A DNA stretch of 64,000 nt from NCBI RefSeq assembly GCF_016865485.1, contig NZ_AP024452.1:766501-830500 (forward strand), written 5' to 3'. The notes below the pieces were generated by a model. The model was not told where the DNA came from. It was given only the letters and a program-made list of their open reading frames with translations, and ran no database searches. Position 1 is the stretch's first letter. Each line of letters begins with the position of its first letter. Below, one piece after another: positions 51,045-61,436 of this stretch. Position numbers and translations under genes: made by a program. Source of the DNA: Luteitalea sp. TBR-22. Its GTDB lineage: Bacteria; Acidobacteriota; Vicinamibacteria; Vicinamibacterales; Vicinamibacteraceae.

Positions 51045-51269
51045 CTAGTGGAAAATCTGCATGTGGGCGGGGACGCGCGGCGCCTCGTCCACTTCGTCGA
51101 TCCACACGGCCCCACCCTGCTGGTGGGCGACGAGCAAGCCGAGCGAGATCGCGGAGAATCGGTCGTTGAAGCGCTGGTCGAGCACCGGCCTGTCGGCGTG
51201 GTCGACCACCACCCAGTGGTCGCCCTCGGCTCGAACCGCCACATCGGCGAAGTTCAATGGTCGTGACAT
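51045..51269 (-). CDS. Small hypothetical protein, divergent from tilS
   Basis: The 74-residue protein reads as a compact alpha/beta fold (VAVRAEGDHWVVVDHADRP, then a helix and a terminal VPAHMQIFH) without signal, Cys or metal motif. Family not recognised. The start at 51269 (ATG) gives a natural N-terminus; a longer in-frame alternative reaches 51407 with no better binding site. It lies alone on the minus strand between the esterase and tilS, so its status as a gene is moderate. Confidence 0.4.
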   Translation of the reverse strand: MSRPLNFADVAVRAEGDHWVVVDHADRPVLDQRFNDRFSAISLGLLVAHQQGGAVWIDEVDEAPRVPAHMQIFH

Positions 51270-51481
51270 GTGAGGATCGACGAGCACGAGGCGTGCCACG
51301 TTCCCGTCGCAAGATGTGAAAAGAAAAATGATGACGAGGGACTGGTCACGCCGCTCATCGCGTGCCTGCGACGTGGCCGATCCCGCACAGGGTGCATAAG
51401 ACTGCATTCGAAGCCTCGCGGTTCCCAGCCGGTCGTGCCTTTTTGCCCCACTCGCCCTTCGTCCAGTCCGATGGTCGTGTC

Positions 51482-52959
51482 ATGACCAGGTTTCCGACCC
51501 GTGTCTGGGCGACCATCACGCGCCACGCCATGCTTGCCGAGGGCGACCGCGTGCTCGTCGCGGTGTCCGGCGGCGCCGATTCCGTGGCGTTGCTGCACGT
51601 CCTGGCTACGCTCGTGCCGCGGGCCGGCGCCCGTCTGGCTGGCGTGGTCCACGTCCACCACGGCCTGAGGGGGCCCGAGGCGGACGCCGACGCGGCGTTC
51701 TGCGAGCGGCTGGCGGCCGACCTTGGCGTCCCGTTCGATCTCGTCCCGGTCGACGTCAGCGGGGAAGCCCGACGACGGCGCTGGTCCATCGAGCGGACCG
51801 CCCACCTCCTTCGTCACGCCGCCTACCGGCAGGCAGCGCGCACGCGCATGGCGACCCGCATCGCCCTGGGGCACACCCTCGACGACCAGGCGGAGACGGT
51901 GGTCCTCCGCTTCCTGCGAGGCGCCGGGACCCGCGGCTTGTCCGGCATGTGGCCCGTCCATGGCCTCGTGGTGCGTCCCCTCCTCGAGGTGCGCCGGGCA
52001 GACGTGGAACATTACGTCGCCACACGGGGTCTCACATGGAGGGACGACGCGTCCAACCGCGATACCGCGATTGCGCGCAACCGGGTGCGTCACGAGTTGC
52101 TGCCGGCCTTGACGAGCGTCGCCGGCGCGTCCCTGCCCGAACGGCTGGCGCGGCAGGCCGACGCGTGGCGCGACGATGAACAGTGGCTGGCGGCGTGCGC
52201 GGCGGTGGAAGTGCCGTCGGTCCTGACGCCCGACGCCGACGGCGGCTGGTGGCTCGACATCGCACGGCTGGCCGACGTGCCGCCGATGCTCCGGCGCCGG
52301 GTCCGCCTGGCGGCCCTGGAGCAGGTGCTGCCGCGAGGACGGGTCACGCTGGCGCTGGTCAACGCGCTCGAGCGAGTGGAGCGAAGCGCCGAGGGACGAA
52401 CGGCCCGGCTGGGCGGCCTGGACGTCCGTCGGCAGGGGCGACGACTCCGGATCGTCGCGGCAGGGTCGGGTGACATACCCCGGCCTTCCCGAAAGGGTCG
52501 CACCCACCGGGAGAGGTCGGCGTCGAGTGGGAGCGGCCGGGGCGAACTGGTCGAGCGGGTCGTGGCGGTGCCAGGGACGCTCGAGGTGGAGGACGCCGGA
52601 ATCTGCATGGTGGCGTCAGTCCTCCGACGCGAGGCGTGGGAGGCCGACGCTGGACCGTTGGCGCCAGGCACCTGGGCCGTGGCCCTCGATGCTGACCGCG
52701 TCGGCACGATCATTCGGGTCCGAGGGCGGCGTCCGGGAGACCGGATGCGGCCGGTTGGCGCCCCGGGCAGTCAGAAGATCCAGGACTTGATGGTGAACAG
52801 GAAGGTGCCCCGGCGCGAACGTGACCGGGTGCCAGTCGTGACGACGGAGCTCGGGCAGATTGCGTGGGTGGTTGGCCTCGCAGTCGGCGAGGAATTTGCA
52901 GTCCAGCCACACACGACCGCCGTGCTACTCTTGCAAGCCACGCGGTCAGGAGGAAAGGC

Positions 52960-52963
<4 letters not shown>
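51482..52963 (+). CDS. tilS: tRNA(Ile)-lysidine synthase
   Basis: The 493-residue enzyme attaches lysine to C34 of the CAU-anticodon tRNA-Ile so that it reads AUA. The ATP-PPi loop is SGGADS (29-34), with [14 protein letters not shown] (about 58-71) and [19 protein letters not shown] signatures of TilS, and a C-terminal domain with the [19 protein letters not shown] motif (tRNA-binding TilS_C). All parts are intact. It lies directly before ftsH and its stop overlaps the ftsH TTG start, an arrangement common in bacteria (tilS-hpt-ftsH clusters, here without hpt). The ATG at 51482 has no clear ribosome binding site. Confidence 0.9.
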
Positions 52964-54876
<1,913 letters not shown>

Positions 54877-54906
54877 GCGCCGCGTTCGGCGCCCACCGTG
54901 CTCGCT

Positions 54907-54936
54907 GAAAAGGCGCCTCGCTCGAGGCGCCTTTTC
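54907..54936 (+). terminator. Intrinsic terminator after ftsH
   Basis: GAAAAGGCGCCTC (54907-54919) pairs perfectly with GAGGCGCCTTTTC (54924-54936) across the loop GCTC, and ends in TTTTC. This is a classic strong hairpin 30 bases after the ftsH stop; the symmetrical A/T ends could allow bidirectional function. Confidence 0.8.
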
Positions 54937-55035
54937 AATTGCAGAAGTTCAGAATTGCAGGAATTTCATTGGCATTGCCAACCTTCGAGGCGTTCCGGTG
55001 GTGATGAAATTCTGCAATTCTGAAGTTCTGCAATT
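54937..55035. repeat. Long inverted repeat with 8-base internal period
   Basis: Arms 54937-54969 and 55004-55035 are almost perfect inverted copies (AATTGCAG-AAGTTCAG-AATTGCAGG against CTGCAATT-CTGAAGTT-CTGCAATT). The unit of 8 bases repeats three times within each arm. The arms enclose a 34-base centre and end 3 bases before the folP ATG, so the mRNA could form a hairpin that influences folP translation. Confidence 0.7.
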
Positions 55036-55038
55036 CCC

Positions 55039-55926
55039 ATGACCCCCACATTCCGTCGCCACTACACCCTCGCGCTGCCCGGTGGCCGCACCCTCGAACT
55101 GGGCCGACGGACACTCGTGATGGGCATCCTCAACGTCACGCCCGACAGCTTCTCCGACGGCGGGCGTTTCGACGACGTGCCGCGGGCGGTCGATGCGGCG
55201 CTGGCGATGGTGGCGGCGGGGGCCGACCTGATCGACGTCGGCGGCGAGTCGACCCGACCGGGGGCGCCGGCGGTTGATGTGGCCACCGAGCGCGCCCGGG
55301 TCGAGCCGGTGCTGAAGGCGCTCGCGGCGCAGGTGCCGGTGCCGCTGTCGGTGGACACGACCAAGGCCGCGGTGGCCCGGGTCGCCATCGACGCCGGAGC
55401 GTCCATCCTCAACGACATCAGCGGGCTACGGCACGACCCCGGCCTGGCGCGGGTGGCGGCCGAGACCGGCGCGGCGCTCGTGCTGATGCACATGCGCGGG
55501 ATGCCTGCCGACATGTACCGGTATGCGCAGTACGACGACGTCGTGACCGACGTGGCCGCGGAGCTGGCGTGGAGCATCGCGCAGGCTGAGGAGGCGGGCG
55601 TCTCGCGGGGCGCCTTGATCGTCGACCCGGGCCTCGGCTTCGCCAAGCAGGCCGAGCACAGTTGGGCAGTCCTGGCCGGGCTCGCCCACCCGCGCCTGCG
55701 CGACCTCGACCGCCCGATCCTCGTGGGCGCCTCGCGCAAGTCCTTCCTGCAGGCGGCCATCGGCGAGTGTCCGGCGGCGGAGCGGGACCCGGCCAGCCTG
55801 GCGGCAGCGACCGTCGCGGCCCTGTCCGGCGCCCACGTCCTGAGGGTGCACGACGTCGCCGGCAGTGTGCAGGCCGTGCGGGTGGCAGATATGATCAGCG
55901 CCGCAGCCGAGGCACGCCCGCACTGA
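55039..55926 (+). CDS. folP: Dihydropteroate synthase
   Basis: The 295-residue TIM-barrel enzyme joins p-aminobenzoate to dihydropterin pyrophosphate in folate synthesis. Signatures are intact: MGILNVTPDSFSDGG (28-42), DLIDVGGESTRPGA, SVDTTKAAVAR, LILMHMRGMP and DPGLGFAKQ, VGASRKSFL. It is the target of sulfonamides. The ATG lies at the end of a long inverted repeat with no evident Shine-Dalgarno, which is unusual. It is followed after 20 bases by cdaA. Confidence 0.95.
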   Translation: MTPTFRRHYTLALPGGRTLELGRRTLVMGILNVTPDSFSDGGRFDDVPRAVDAALAMVAAGADLIDVGGESTRPGAPAVDVATERARVEPVLKALAAQVPVPLSVDTTKAAVARVAIDAGASILNDISGLRHDPGLARVAAETGAALVLMHMRGMPADMYRYAQYDDVVTDVAAELAWSIAQAEEAGVSRGALIVDPGLGFAKQAEHSWAVLAGLAHPRLRDLDRPILVGASRKSFLQAAIGECPAAERDPASLAAATVAALSGAHVLRVHDVAGSVQAVRVADMISAAAEARPH

Positions 55927-55946
55927 GCGGGCCTGCCGCCCCGCTC

Positions 55947-56750
55947 ATGGACGCCATCTTCTCGTGGATCAGCCGCACGCCAGCGACCTGGTGGGACGTC
56001 ATCGACGTCCTCGTGGTGGCGCTGATCATCTACGAGTCGCTGAAGCTGATCCGGGGGACCCGCGCCATGCAGATGGCGTTCGGGTCGGCGCTGCTGGTGG
56101 CGCTGTACTTCTTCTCGCTGGCCGCGCCGCTGCAGACGGTCAACTGGCTGATCCGCAACATGATCGGCTACGTCGTCTTCGCGGCGATCGTGCTGTTCCA
56201 GAACGACATCCGCCGGGCGCTCGCGCATTTCGGGCGGACGCCGTTCGTGCGGGCGTTCTCGCGCTCCGAGACCGATGAGGAGACGATCGAGGAGGTGGTG
56301 ACGGCGGCGACCCAGATGGCCGACCGGCGCACCGGCGCGCTGATCGTGATCGAGCGGCAGATCGGCCTGCGCAACTACATCGAGAGCGGCATCCCGCTCG
56401 ACGCGATGGTCACCCACGACCTGCTGGTCACGATCTTCCAGACCAGTGGTCCGTTGCACGACGGCGCGGTGATCATCCAGGAGAACCGGATCGCCGCCGC
56501 GTCGTGCTTCCTGCCGCTCACGGTGAACCCGGGCGTCGGCTCCGACCTCGGAACCCGGCATCGCGCCGCGATCGGCCTCACCGAGGAGAACGACGCCGTG
56601 GCGGTGGTGGTTTCGGAGGAGACCGGACGGATCTCACTGGCCACCGAGGGCCACATCTCGCGCGGCTTCACGCCGGAGACCCTCCGGTCGCGGCTCACCC
56701 AGCTGGTGCTGAACAAGAAGACCGGGCGCCGGCAGTTCCCGCGCCCCTGA
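55947..56750 (+). CDS. cdaA: Diadenylate cyclase CdaA
   Basis: This 267-residue membrane enzyme makes c-di-AMP from two ATP. Three N-terminal transmembrane helices (about 18-30, 41-60, 69-84) precede a DisA_N/DAC domain with the catalytic LHDGAVII (D172-G-A) and GTRHRAA (202-208) motifs. Together with the following ybbR and glmM genes it forms the conserved cdaA-cdaR-glmM operon, in which c-di-AMP controls cell-wall and osmotic balance. The ATG at 55947 gives the correct first helix; a longer frame upstream overlaps folP. It lies 4 bases before ybbR. Confidence 0.95.
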   Translation: MDAIFSWISRTPATWWDVIDVLVVALIIYESLKLIRGTRAMQMAFGSALLVALYFFSLAAPLQTVNWLIRNMIGYVVFAAIVLFQNDIRRALAHFGRTPFVRAFSRSETDEETIEEVVTAATQMADRRTGALIVIERQIGLRNYIESGIPLDAMVTHDLLVTIFQTSGPLHDGAVIIQENRIAAASCFLPLTVNPGVGSDLGTRHRAAIGLTEENDAVAVVVSEETGRISLATEGHISRGFTPETLRSRLTQLVLNKKTGRRQFPRP

Positions 56751-56754
56751 CGCC

Positions 56755-57666
56755 ATGGCCCTGCAACCGTTGGCGAACCTGCCTCTGAAGGTCGTGTCGC
56801 TCGCCGTGGCGGTCGTGCTGTGGCTCGCCGTCGCCGGTCAGAGCGTCGTCGAGCGGAACATCCGCGTGCCGCTCGAGTACCAGAACGTGCCGCCCGGGCT
56901 GGAGATCGTCGGTGACCCGCCGGGCGCGGTGGACGTGCGCCTGCGCGGATCGTCGGGCAACCTCGCGCGCGTCGTGCAGGGCGACGTGGTCGCGGCACTG
57001 GACCTGGTGGGCGCCCGTCCCGGAACGCGGATCTTCAACCTGCAGGCGAGCGAGGTGCGGGTGCCCTTCGGTGTCGAGGCGGTGCAGGTTGCGCCGCCGA
57101 CCGTCTCGCTCGAGTTCGAGCGCGCCGGCCAGAAGGTGGTGCCCGTGTCGCCGGTCGTCGAGGGTGATCCCGAGCCGGGGTTCGTGGTGGGCCGGATCAC
57201 CACGTCGCCGTCGACCGTGCAGGTGCTCGGGCCGTTGCGCACCCTCGAGGCGCTGAGCGCGGCGACCACCGAGCCGGTCAACGTGGACGGGGCTCGCAGG
57301 GTCGTGCAGGACCGCGTGACGGTGGGTGTCGAGGACGCCGCGGTGCGCCTGCGCGAGCCGGTGGTCGCCATCGTCACGGTGGAGATCGTGCCGGCGCCGG
57401 CGCAGCAGACGCTGGTCGGCGTGGCGGTGCGCGCGTCGAGCGTCGGCAACGGACTCTCGGCGCGGATCACGCCGGGCACCGTCTCGGTCGTGGTGCGGGG
57501 GACGCGGGAGCGCATCGCCGGCATCGGCGCCGGCGACCTGCAGGCCGACGTCGATCTCGCCGGCCTGTCGCGCGGCCGCCACGTGGTGCCGGTCCGCGTG
57601 CCGAGCCGTGAAGGCGTCGCCGTTGAGAAGGTGGAACCGGCGACGGTCACGGTGGTGATCAGGTGA
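56755..57666 (+). CDS. cdaR: YbbR-like CdaA regulator
   Basis: The 303-residue protein has one N-terminal membrane helix (LPLKVVSLAVAVVLWLAVA, about 7-25) and extracytoplasmic YbbR repeats with the VPLEYQNVPPGLEIVGDPPGAVDVRLRG signature at the start, recurring in modified form later. YbbR/CdaR proteins interact with CdaA and GlmM and tune c-di-AMP synthesis. Gene order folP-cdaA-ybbR-glmM supports this. The stop is followed directly by a 230-base period-7 array before glmM. Confidence 0.85.
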   Translation: MALQPLANLPLKVVSLAVAVVLWLAVAGQSVVERNIRVPLEYQNVPPGLEIVGDPPGAVDVRLRGSSGNLARVVQGDVVAALDLVGARPGTRIFNLQASEVRVPFGVEAVQVAPPTVSLEFERAGQKVVPVSPVVEGDPEPGFVVGRITTSPSTVQVLGPLRTLEALSAATTEPVNVDGARRVVQDRVTVGVEDAAVRLREPVVAIVTVEIVPAPAQQTLVGVAVRASSVGNGLSARITPGTVSVVVRGTRERIAGIGAGDLQADVDLAGLSRGRHVVPVRVPSREGVAVEKVEPATVTVVIR

Positions 57667-57677
57667 TGCAGGCCCAG

Positions 57678-57910
57678 AGCTCGAGGCTCAAGGCTCAGGG
57701 CTCGGGGCTCAGGGAGGACCCAAGGCCGAAGGCCCCAGCACCAAGGCCCAAGGCCCAAGGCCCAAGGCCCCAGCACCAAGGCCCAAGGCCCAAGCACCAA
57801 GGCCCAAGCACAATGACCAAGCCTCATCAGGTAGCCTGTAGCCTGCGACCGTCCTCGTCCGTAAGCCGTAAGCCTGCTTTCTGAGCCTTGAGCCTTGAGC
57901 CCTGAGCCTT
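57678..57910. repeat. Longest period-7 array in the window, between ybbR and glmM
   Basis: About 33 successive 7-base units fill the spacer. They run GCTCGAG-GCTCAAG-GCTCAGG, then CAAGGCC-type units interrupted by CCAGCAC, then GTAGCCT, CCGTAAG and CTTGAGC units to the glmM start. Unit identity drifts but the 7-base phase persists. The spacer is inside a conserved operon that normally has tight spacing. Confidence 0.85.
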
Positions 57911-57911
57911 T

Positions 57912-59249
57912 ATGAAACTGTTCGGAACCGATGGCGTGCGCGGCGTGGCAGGTGAGTGGCCGCTCGATGAAACCACCATCCTGCGACTGGGGGCGGCCCT
58001 CGTGCGGGTGCTGCCGCACCAGGGGCCGGCACGCCTGCTGACCGGGCGTGACACGCGCGAGTCCGGGTTCTGGATCGAGCGCACGCTGGCCCGGGGCATT
58101 CGCGCCATGGGCGGCGACCTGCTGTCGGCCGGCGTGGTGCCGACGCCGGCCGTGGCGGTGATCACGCGCGCCCAGGACTTCGACGCCGGCATCGTCATCT
58201 CGGCGTCGCACAACCCCTACCAGGACAACGGCATCAAGGTCTTCTCCGGGCACGGCCAGAAGTTCGACGAGGGGCTCGAGCGCCAGATCGAGGCGCTGGT
58301 GGCCGACCCGCACTTCGTCGTGTCGGCCGACGCCTCGGCCGACATCGAGTACCACGAGGTCGTGGAGCCGTACATGCAGCACTGCGAGCAGGCGCTGCCG
58401 CTGTCGGGCGCCTTGTCCAACCTGCGCATCGCCCTCGACTGCGCCAATGGCGCCACGACCACCGTCGCGCCGCGCCTGTTCAGGGCGCTCGGCCTCGACG
58501 TGCACGTGATCGGCAACGATCCCGACGGCCGCAACATCAACCTGCACTGCGGGTCGACGCACCTCGAGGCGCTGCAGGCCTACGTGCGCGAGCACGGCCT
58601 CGACCTCGGCATCGCCTTCGACGGCGACGGCGACCGCTGCCTGATGATCGACGACCAGGGGCAGGTGATCGACGGCGACGCGATCATGCTGATCCTCGCC
58701 CTCCACCTGCAGCGGACCGGCGGCCTGGCCAAGGACACCGTCGTCGCCACCGTGATGAGCAACCTCGGGCTCGAGCGTGCCCTCGAGTCGAACGGCATCC
58801 GGTTGCTGCGCACTGCCGTCGGCGACAAGTACGTGATGGAAGAGATCCGCGAGCACGGCTACGCGCTCGGGGGCGAGCAGTCCGGGCACGTGATCGTCGC
58901 CGAGCACCTGTTCACCGGCGATGGCATCGTCACCGCCCTGAGCGTGTTGCGCGTGATGGCCGAGACCGGCCGATCGGTGCGCGACCTCGCGTCGGCGCTG
59001 GTCACCTACCCGCAGGTGCTGGTCAACGTGCGGGTGGGCCGGCGGGTGCCGGTCGCCGAGGTGCCGGCGATTGCCGCCGCCATCGACGCCGTGGAACGGC
59101 GACTGGGCCAGGAGGGGCGCCTGCTCGTGCGGTACTCGGGGACCGAGCCGCTGCTGCGCATCATGCTCGAGGGCCGCGATCAGGCCGAGATCGAGGCCTG
59201 GGCACACGAGATCGCCGACGCCGCGAAGGGTGCGCTCGGCGCGGGGTAG
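57912..59249 (+). CDS. glmM: Phosphoglucosamine mutase
   Basis: The 445-residue enzyme converts glucosamine-6-phosphate to glucosamine-1-phosphate for peptidoglycan and lipopolysaccharide precursors. Active-site serine S99 lies in VISASHNPYQDNGIKV; the metal loop is FDGDGDR (about 236-242); GGEQSGH and the C-terminal RYSGTEPLLRIML phosphate-binding loop are intact. It is full length. Placed after cdaA-ybbR as in many bacteria, where GlmM and CdaA interact. No ribosome binding site is visible upstream, since the array reaches the ATG. Confidence 0.95.
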   Translation: MKLFGTDGVRGVAGEWPLDETTILRLGAALVRVLPHQGPARLLTGRDTRESGFWIERTLARGIRAMGGDLLSAGVVPTPAVAVITRAQDFDAGIVISASHNPYQDNGIKVFSGHGQKFDEGLERQIEALVADPHFVVSADASADIEYHEVVEPYMQHCEQALPLSGALSNLRIALDCANGATTTVAPRLFRALGLDVHVIGNDPDGRNINLHCGSTHLEALQAYVREHGLDLGIAFDGDGDRCLMIDDQGQVIDGDAIMLILALHLQRTGGLAKDTVVATVMSNLGLERALESNGIRLLRTAVGDKYVMEEIREHGYALGGEQSGHVIVAEHLFTGDGIVTALSVLRVMAETGRSVRDLASALVTYPQVLVNVRVGRRVPVAEVPAIAAAIDAVERRLGQEGRLLVRYSGTEPLLRIMLEGRDQAEIEAWAHEIADAAKGALGAG

Positions 59250-59255
59250 ATAGTT

Positions 59256-59380
59256 CGAAATTTGACATTTGAAATTCTCGCGGCGCCGGCCTTCGGCCAG
59301 GCGCCTCGGGATATCTCGAGCGAGCGAAGGCCGCAGGCCGAGCCGCCGGCAATTTCAAATCTCGAATCTCAAATTACCAG
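59256..59380. repeat. Period-7 inverted arms flanking a GC-rich hairpin, glmM-pdxJ spacer
   Basis: GAAATTT-GACATTT-GAAATTC (59257-59277) and AATTTCA-AATCTCG-AATCTCA-AATTACC (59351-59378) both have a 7-base period and are largely complementary. Between them is a GC-rich stretch with GGCCTTCGGCC hairpins and a palindrome centred on GATATC. AT-rich arms are striking in this GC-rich genome. Confidence 0.7.
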
Positions 59381-59394
59381 CACGTCGAAGCACG

Positions 59395-60138
59395 ATGGCC
59401 AAACTCTCCGTCAACGTCAACAAGGTCGCCACCATCCGCAACAGCCGTGGCGGCGCGATCCCGTCAGTGGTCGATGCGGCCCGTGTGTGCATCGAGGCCG
59501 GTGCGCCGGGCATCACGGTGCACCCGCGCTCGGACGCACGGCACATCACGTTCAAGGACGTGCACGAGCTGAAGGACCTGCTCGAGCCCTGGAAGAACGT
59601 CGAGTTCAACATCGAGGGCGACCCGCGGCCCGACCTGCTGAACCTCGTCGAGACGGTGCGGCCCCACCAGTGCACGCTGGTGCCGGTGCGTCCGGGGGAG
59701 ATCACCAGCGAGGCGGGCTGGCCGCCCGACACCGACGAGAAGGACCTCCGCGACGTGATTGCGCGCCTGCGGGGATTCGGCATCCGCGTGTCGCTGTTCA
59801 TCGACGCGACCGAGGCCGCCGTTCGCCTGGCCGAGCGCGTCGGGGCGGACCGTGTCGAGCTCTACACAGAGCCGTACGCCCGCGGGTTCAACACGAAAGG
59901 CGTCTCGCTGGACGACGCGCTGGCGCCGTACGTGCGGGCGGCGGGGCTGGCCGCCGACCTGGGGATGGGCGTCAACGCCGGCCACGACCTCGATCTGGAG
60001 AACCTGCCCGACTTGGTGGGCGCCCTGCCACGGCTCGACGAGGTGTCCATCGGTCACGCCCTCATCAGCTACGCCCTGTACGTCGGCCTGCGCCAGGCGG
60101 TGCTCGAGTACCGGGAAGCCGCGGGAGATACAATCTGA
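59395..60138 (+). CDS. pdxJ: Pyridoxine 5'-phosphate synthase
   Basis: The 247-residue TIM-barrel enzyme forms pyridoxine 5'-phosphate from 1-deoxyxylulose-5-phosphate and aminoacetone phosphate in de novo vitamin B6 synthesis. Signatures: LSVNVNKVATIRNSRGG (start), TVHPRSDARHI, LVPVRPGEITSEAGW, VELYTEP and GVNAGHDLDLENL. Length fits the family. The ATG at 59395 is chosen to start at the conserved LSVNVNKVA; it ends 180 bases before the TPR gene with a period-7 spacer. Confidence 0.95.
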   Translation: MAKLSVNVNKVATIRNSRGGAIPSVVDAARVCIEAGAPGITVHPRSDARHITFKDVHELKDLLEPWKNVEFNIEGDPRPDLLNLVETVRPHQCTLVPVRPGEITSEAGWPPDTDEKDLRDVIARLRGFGIRVSLFIDATEAAVRLAERVGADRVELYTEPYARGFNTKGVSLDDALAPYVRAAGLAADLGMGVNAGHDLDLENLPDLVGALPRLDEVSIGHALISYALYVGLRQAVLEYREAAGDTI

Positions 60139-60145
60139 GGAACTT

Positions 60146-60316
60146 CCGGCCTTCGGCCTTCGGCCGTGGGCCTTCGCGTTCCGCGGCGCGTGTGGCGCCG
60201 TCTCTGCAGCCCGCGACGATCCGGGACGGCCTGTGGGCGCCCGGAACCGGGCGACTCCGGGCATTGACTTTCGAAGGCCGCCGGCCCCCGGCCCAAGGCC
60301 GAGCAGCGAAGCCGAG
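60146..60316. repeat. Period-7 GC-rich repeats in the pdxJ-TPR spacer
   Basis: Two short arrays flank the spacer: CCTTCGG-CCTTCGG-CCGTGGG-CCTTCGC (60149-60176) and GAAGGCC-GCCGGCC-CCCGGCC-CAAGGCC (60273-60300). They are partly complementary. The middle of the 180-base spacer is GC-rich without recognised gene. Confidence 0.65.
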
Positions 60317-60318
60317 TA

Positions 60319-60987
60319 ATGAAACCAGAATCGATCATCGTCGGAATCGCGGGGGCCCTTTTCGGGCTGCTCTGCGGGTGGATGCTGGGCGCCCAGCAGG
60401 CCGGGATCGGGACCCCGGCGGCGGCGCCGGTGGCGCAGGCGGCCCCGGCAGCGGCGCCCGGTGGAGCGGGAGCGCAGGGGGCCACGGCCCCGGCCCTGGA
60501 CCTCGCGCGGGTGCAGGCCCTGGAGAAGCAGGCCGCCGACCAGCCACGGGACGCCGACGTCCGGACCCAGCTCGGCAACCTCTATTTCGACTCCGAGAAG
60601 TACGCCGAGGCGGTCAAGTGGTACCAGGCGTCGCTGACGATTGCGCCGCGCAACCCGGACGTGAGCACCGATCTGGCGGTGAGCTACTACTACTCCAATC
60701 AGGTCGATCAGGCGCTCGCGCAGTTCCAGAAGTCCCTGGAAGTCGACCCGAAGCACACCAAGACCTGGCTGAACCTCGGGATCGTGCGCGCCTTCGGCAA
60801 GCAGGATCTGGCCGGCGCCGGCGAGGCGTGGCAGAAGGTGCTGGAACTGGCGCCCGCCGACTCGCCGGAAGCGCGCGCGGCCAAGCAGGCGCTCGACGGC
60901 CTGAAGGCCGCGCACCCCGAAACCGGCGCTCCCGCGACGGGCGGCGGCCCGGCCGCCACGACCGCGGCTCCCAAGCAAGGCGCCTGA
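60319..60987 (+). CDS. Membrane-anchored TPR protein
   Basis: The 222-residue protein has one N-terminal membrane anchor (IIVGIAGALFGLLCGWMLG) then an Ala/Pro-rich linker and two or three TPR units (for example VRTQLGNLYFDSEKYAEAVKWY and NLGIVRAFGKQDLAGAGEAW). It is of the c-type-cytochrome-assembly/CcmH-like TPR layout but no cytochrome genes are near. It probably holds an extracytoplasmic or cytoplasmic binding scaffold. It is followed 4 bases later by a YHS-like protein, suggesting one transcript. Confidence 0.7.
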   Translation: MKPESIIVGIAGALFGLLCGWMLGAQQAGIGTPAAAPVAQAAPAAAPGGAGAQGATAPALDLARVQALEKQAADQPRDADVRTQLGNLYFDSEKYAEAVKWYQASLTIAPRNPDVSTDLAVSYYYSNQVDQALAQFQKSLEVDPKHTKTWLNLGIVRAFGKQDLAGAGEAWQKVLELAPADSPEARAAKQALDGLKAAHPETGAPATGGGPAATTAAPKQGA

Positions 60988-60991
60988 CCCC

Positions 60992-61303
60992 GTGCTCGGC
61001 TGGCTCCTCCGACTGCTGCTCCTGTTCCTGCTCGTCAGGGCGGTGATGCTCGTGGTCGGCGGGCTGTTCCGGGGGCTGATCGAGTCGGCGCGCGTGCCGA
61101 CCGACGACCGCGCGCCGGGTGGCGGCGCGAGCGGCGGCCCGGTCGCCCGGTCGCAGGGCACCCTCGTGCAGGATCCGGTTTGCGGGACCTACGTCCTGCA
61201 GGAGCGTGCGCTCTCGGCGCGCGCCGCCGGGGGCGGCACGGCCTACTTCTGTTCAGAGCGCTGCCGTTCCGCCTATGATGCGCAGGCGGCCCGGCCGAAC
61301 TGA
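60992..61303 (+). CDS. Membrane protein with YHS-like Cys domain (PP0621-like)
   Basis: The 103-residue protein starts with a strongly hydrophobic helix (LGWLLRLLLLFLLVRAVMLVVGGLF) and ends in a short metal-binding domain with DPVCGTYV, YFCSERCRSAY, resembling the YHS/PP0621 group. GTG is taken as start, directly after the TPR stop. Cys residues could hold a metal. The stop codon is the first triplet of a period-7 array (61301 onward). Function unknown. Confidence 0.7.
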   Translation: MLGWLLRLLLLFLLVRAVMLVVGGLFRGLIESARVPTDDRAPGGGASGGPVARSQGTLVQDPVCGTYVLQERALSARAAGGGTAYFCSERCRSAYDAQAARPN

Positions 61304-61356
61304 ACGTTTGACGTTTGACGTTTGACGTTTTAACGCCTGACGGCTGACGGTGAACG
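61301..61356. repeat. Period-7 repeat array starting at a stop codon (TTGACGT units)
   Basis: The run TGAACGT-TTGACGT-TTGACGT-TTGACGT continues with degenerate TGACGGC and GAACGAG units. The stop codon of the YHS-like gene is the first three bases of the first unit. The unit is the same as at 50771. Confidence 0.8.
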
Positions 61357-61390
61357 AGACGGAGCCCGGCTTCTGGCACCCGGCTCGTAG

Positions 61391-61410
61391 CCGTCGGACA
61401 AGTCCGACGG
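61391..61410. repeat. Perfect CCGTCGGAC hairpin before the microcompartment aldolase
   Basis: CCGTCGGAC-AA-GTCCGACGG is a perfect 9-bp stem with 2-base loop, 26 bases before the aldolase start. With flank GTAGCCGTCGG it is related to the hairpin at 23200-23222. It may act in the aldolase leader. Confidence 0.6.
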
Positions 61411-61436
61411 TCAGTGATTTTCTGTCGAACGACTGA

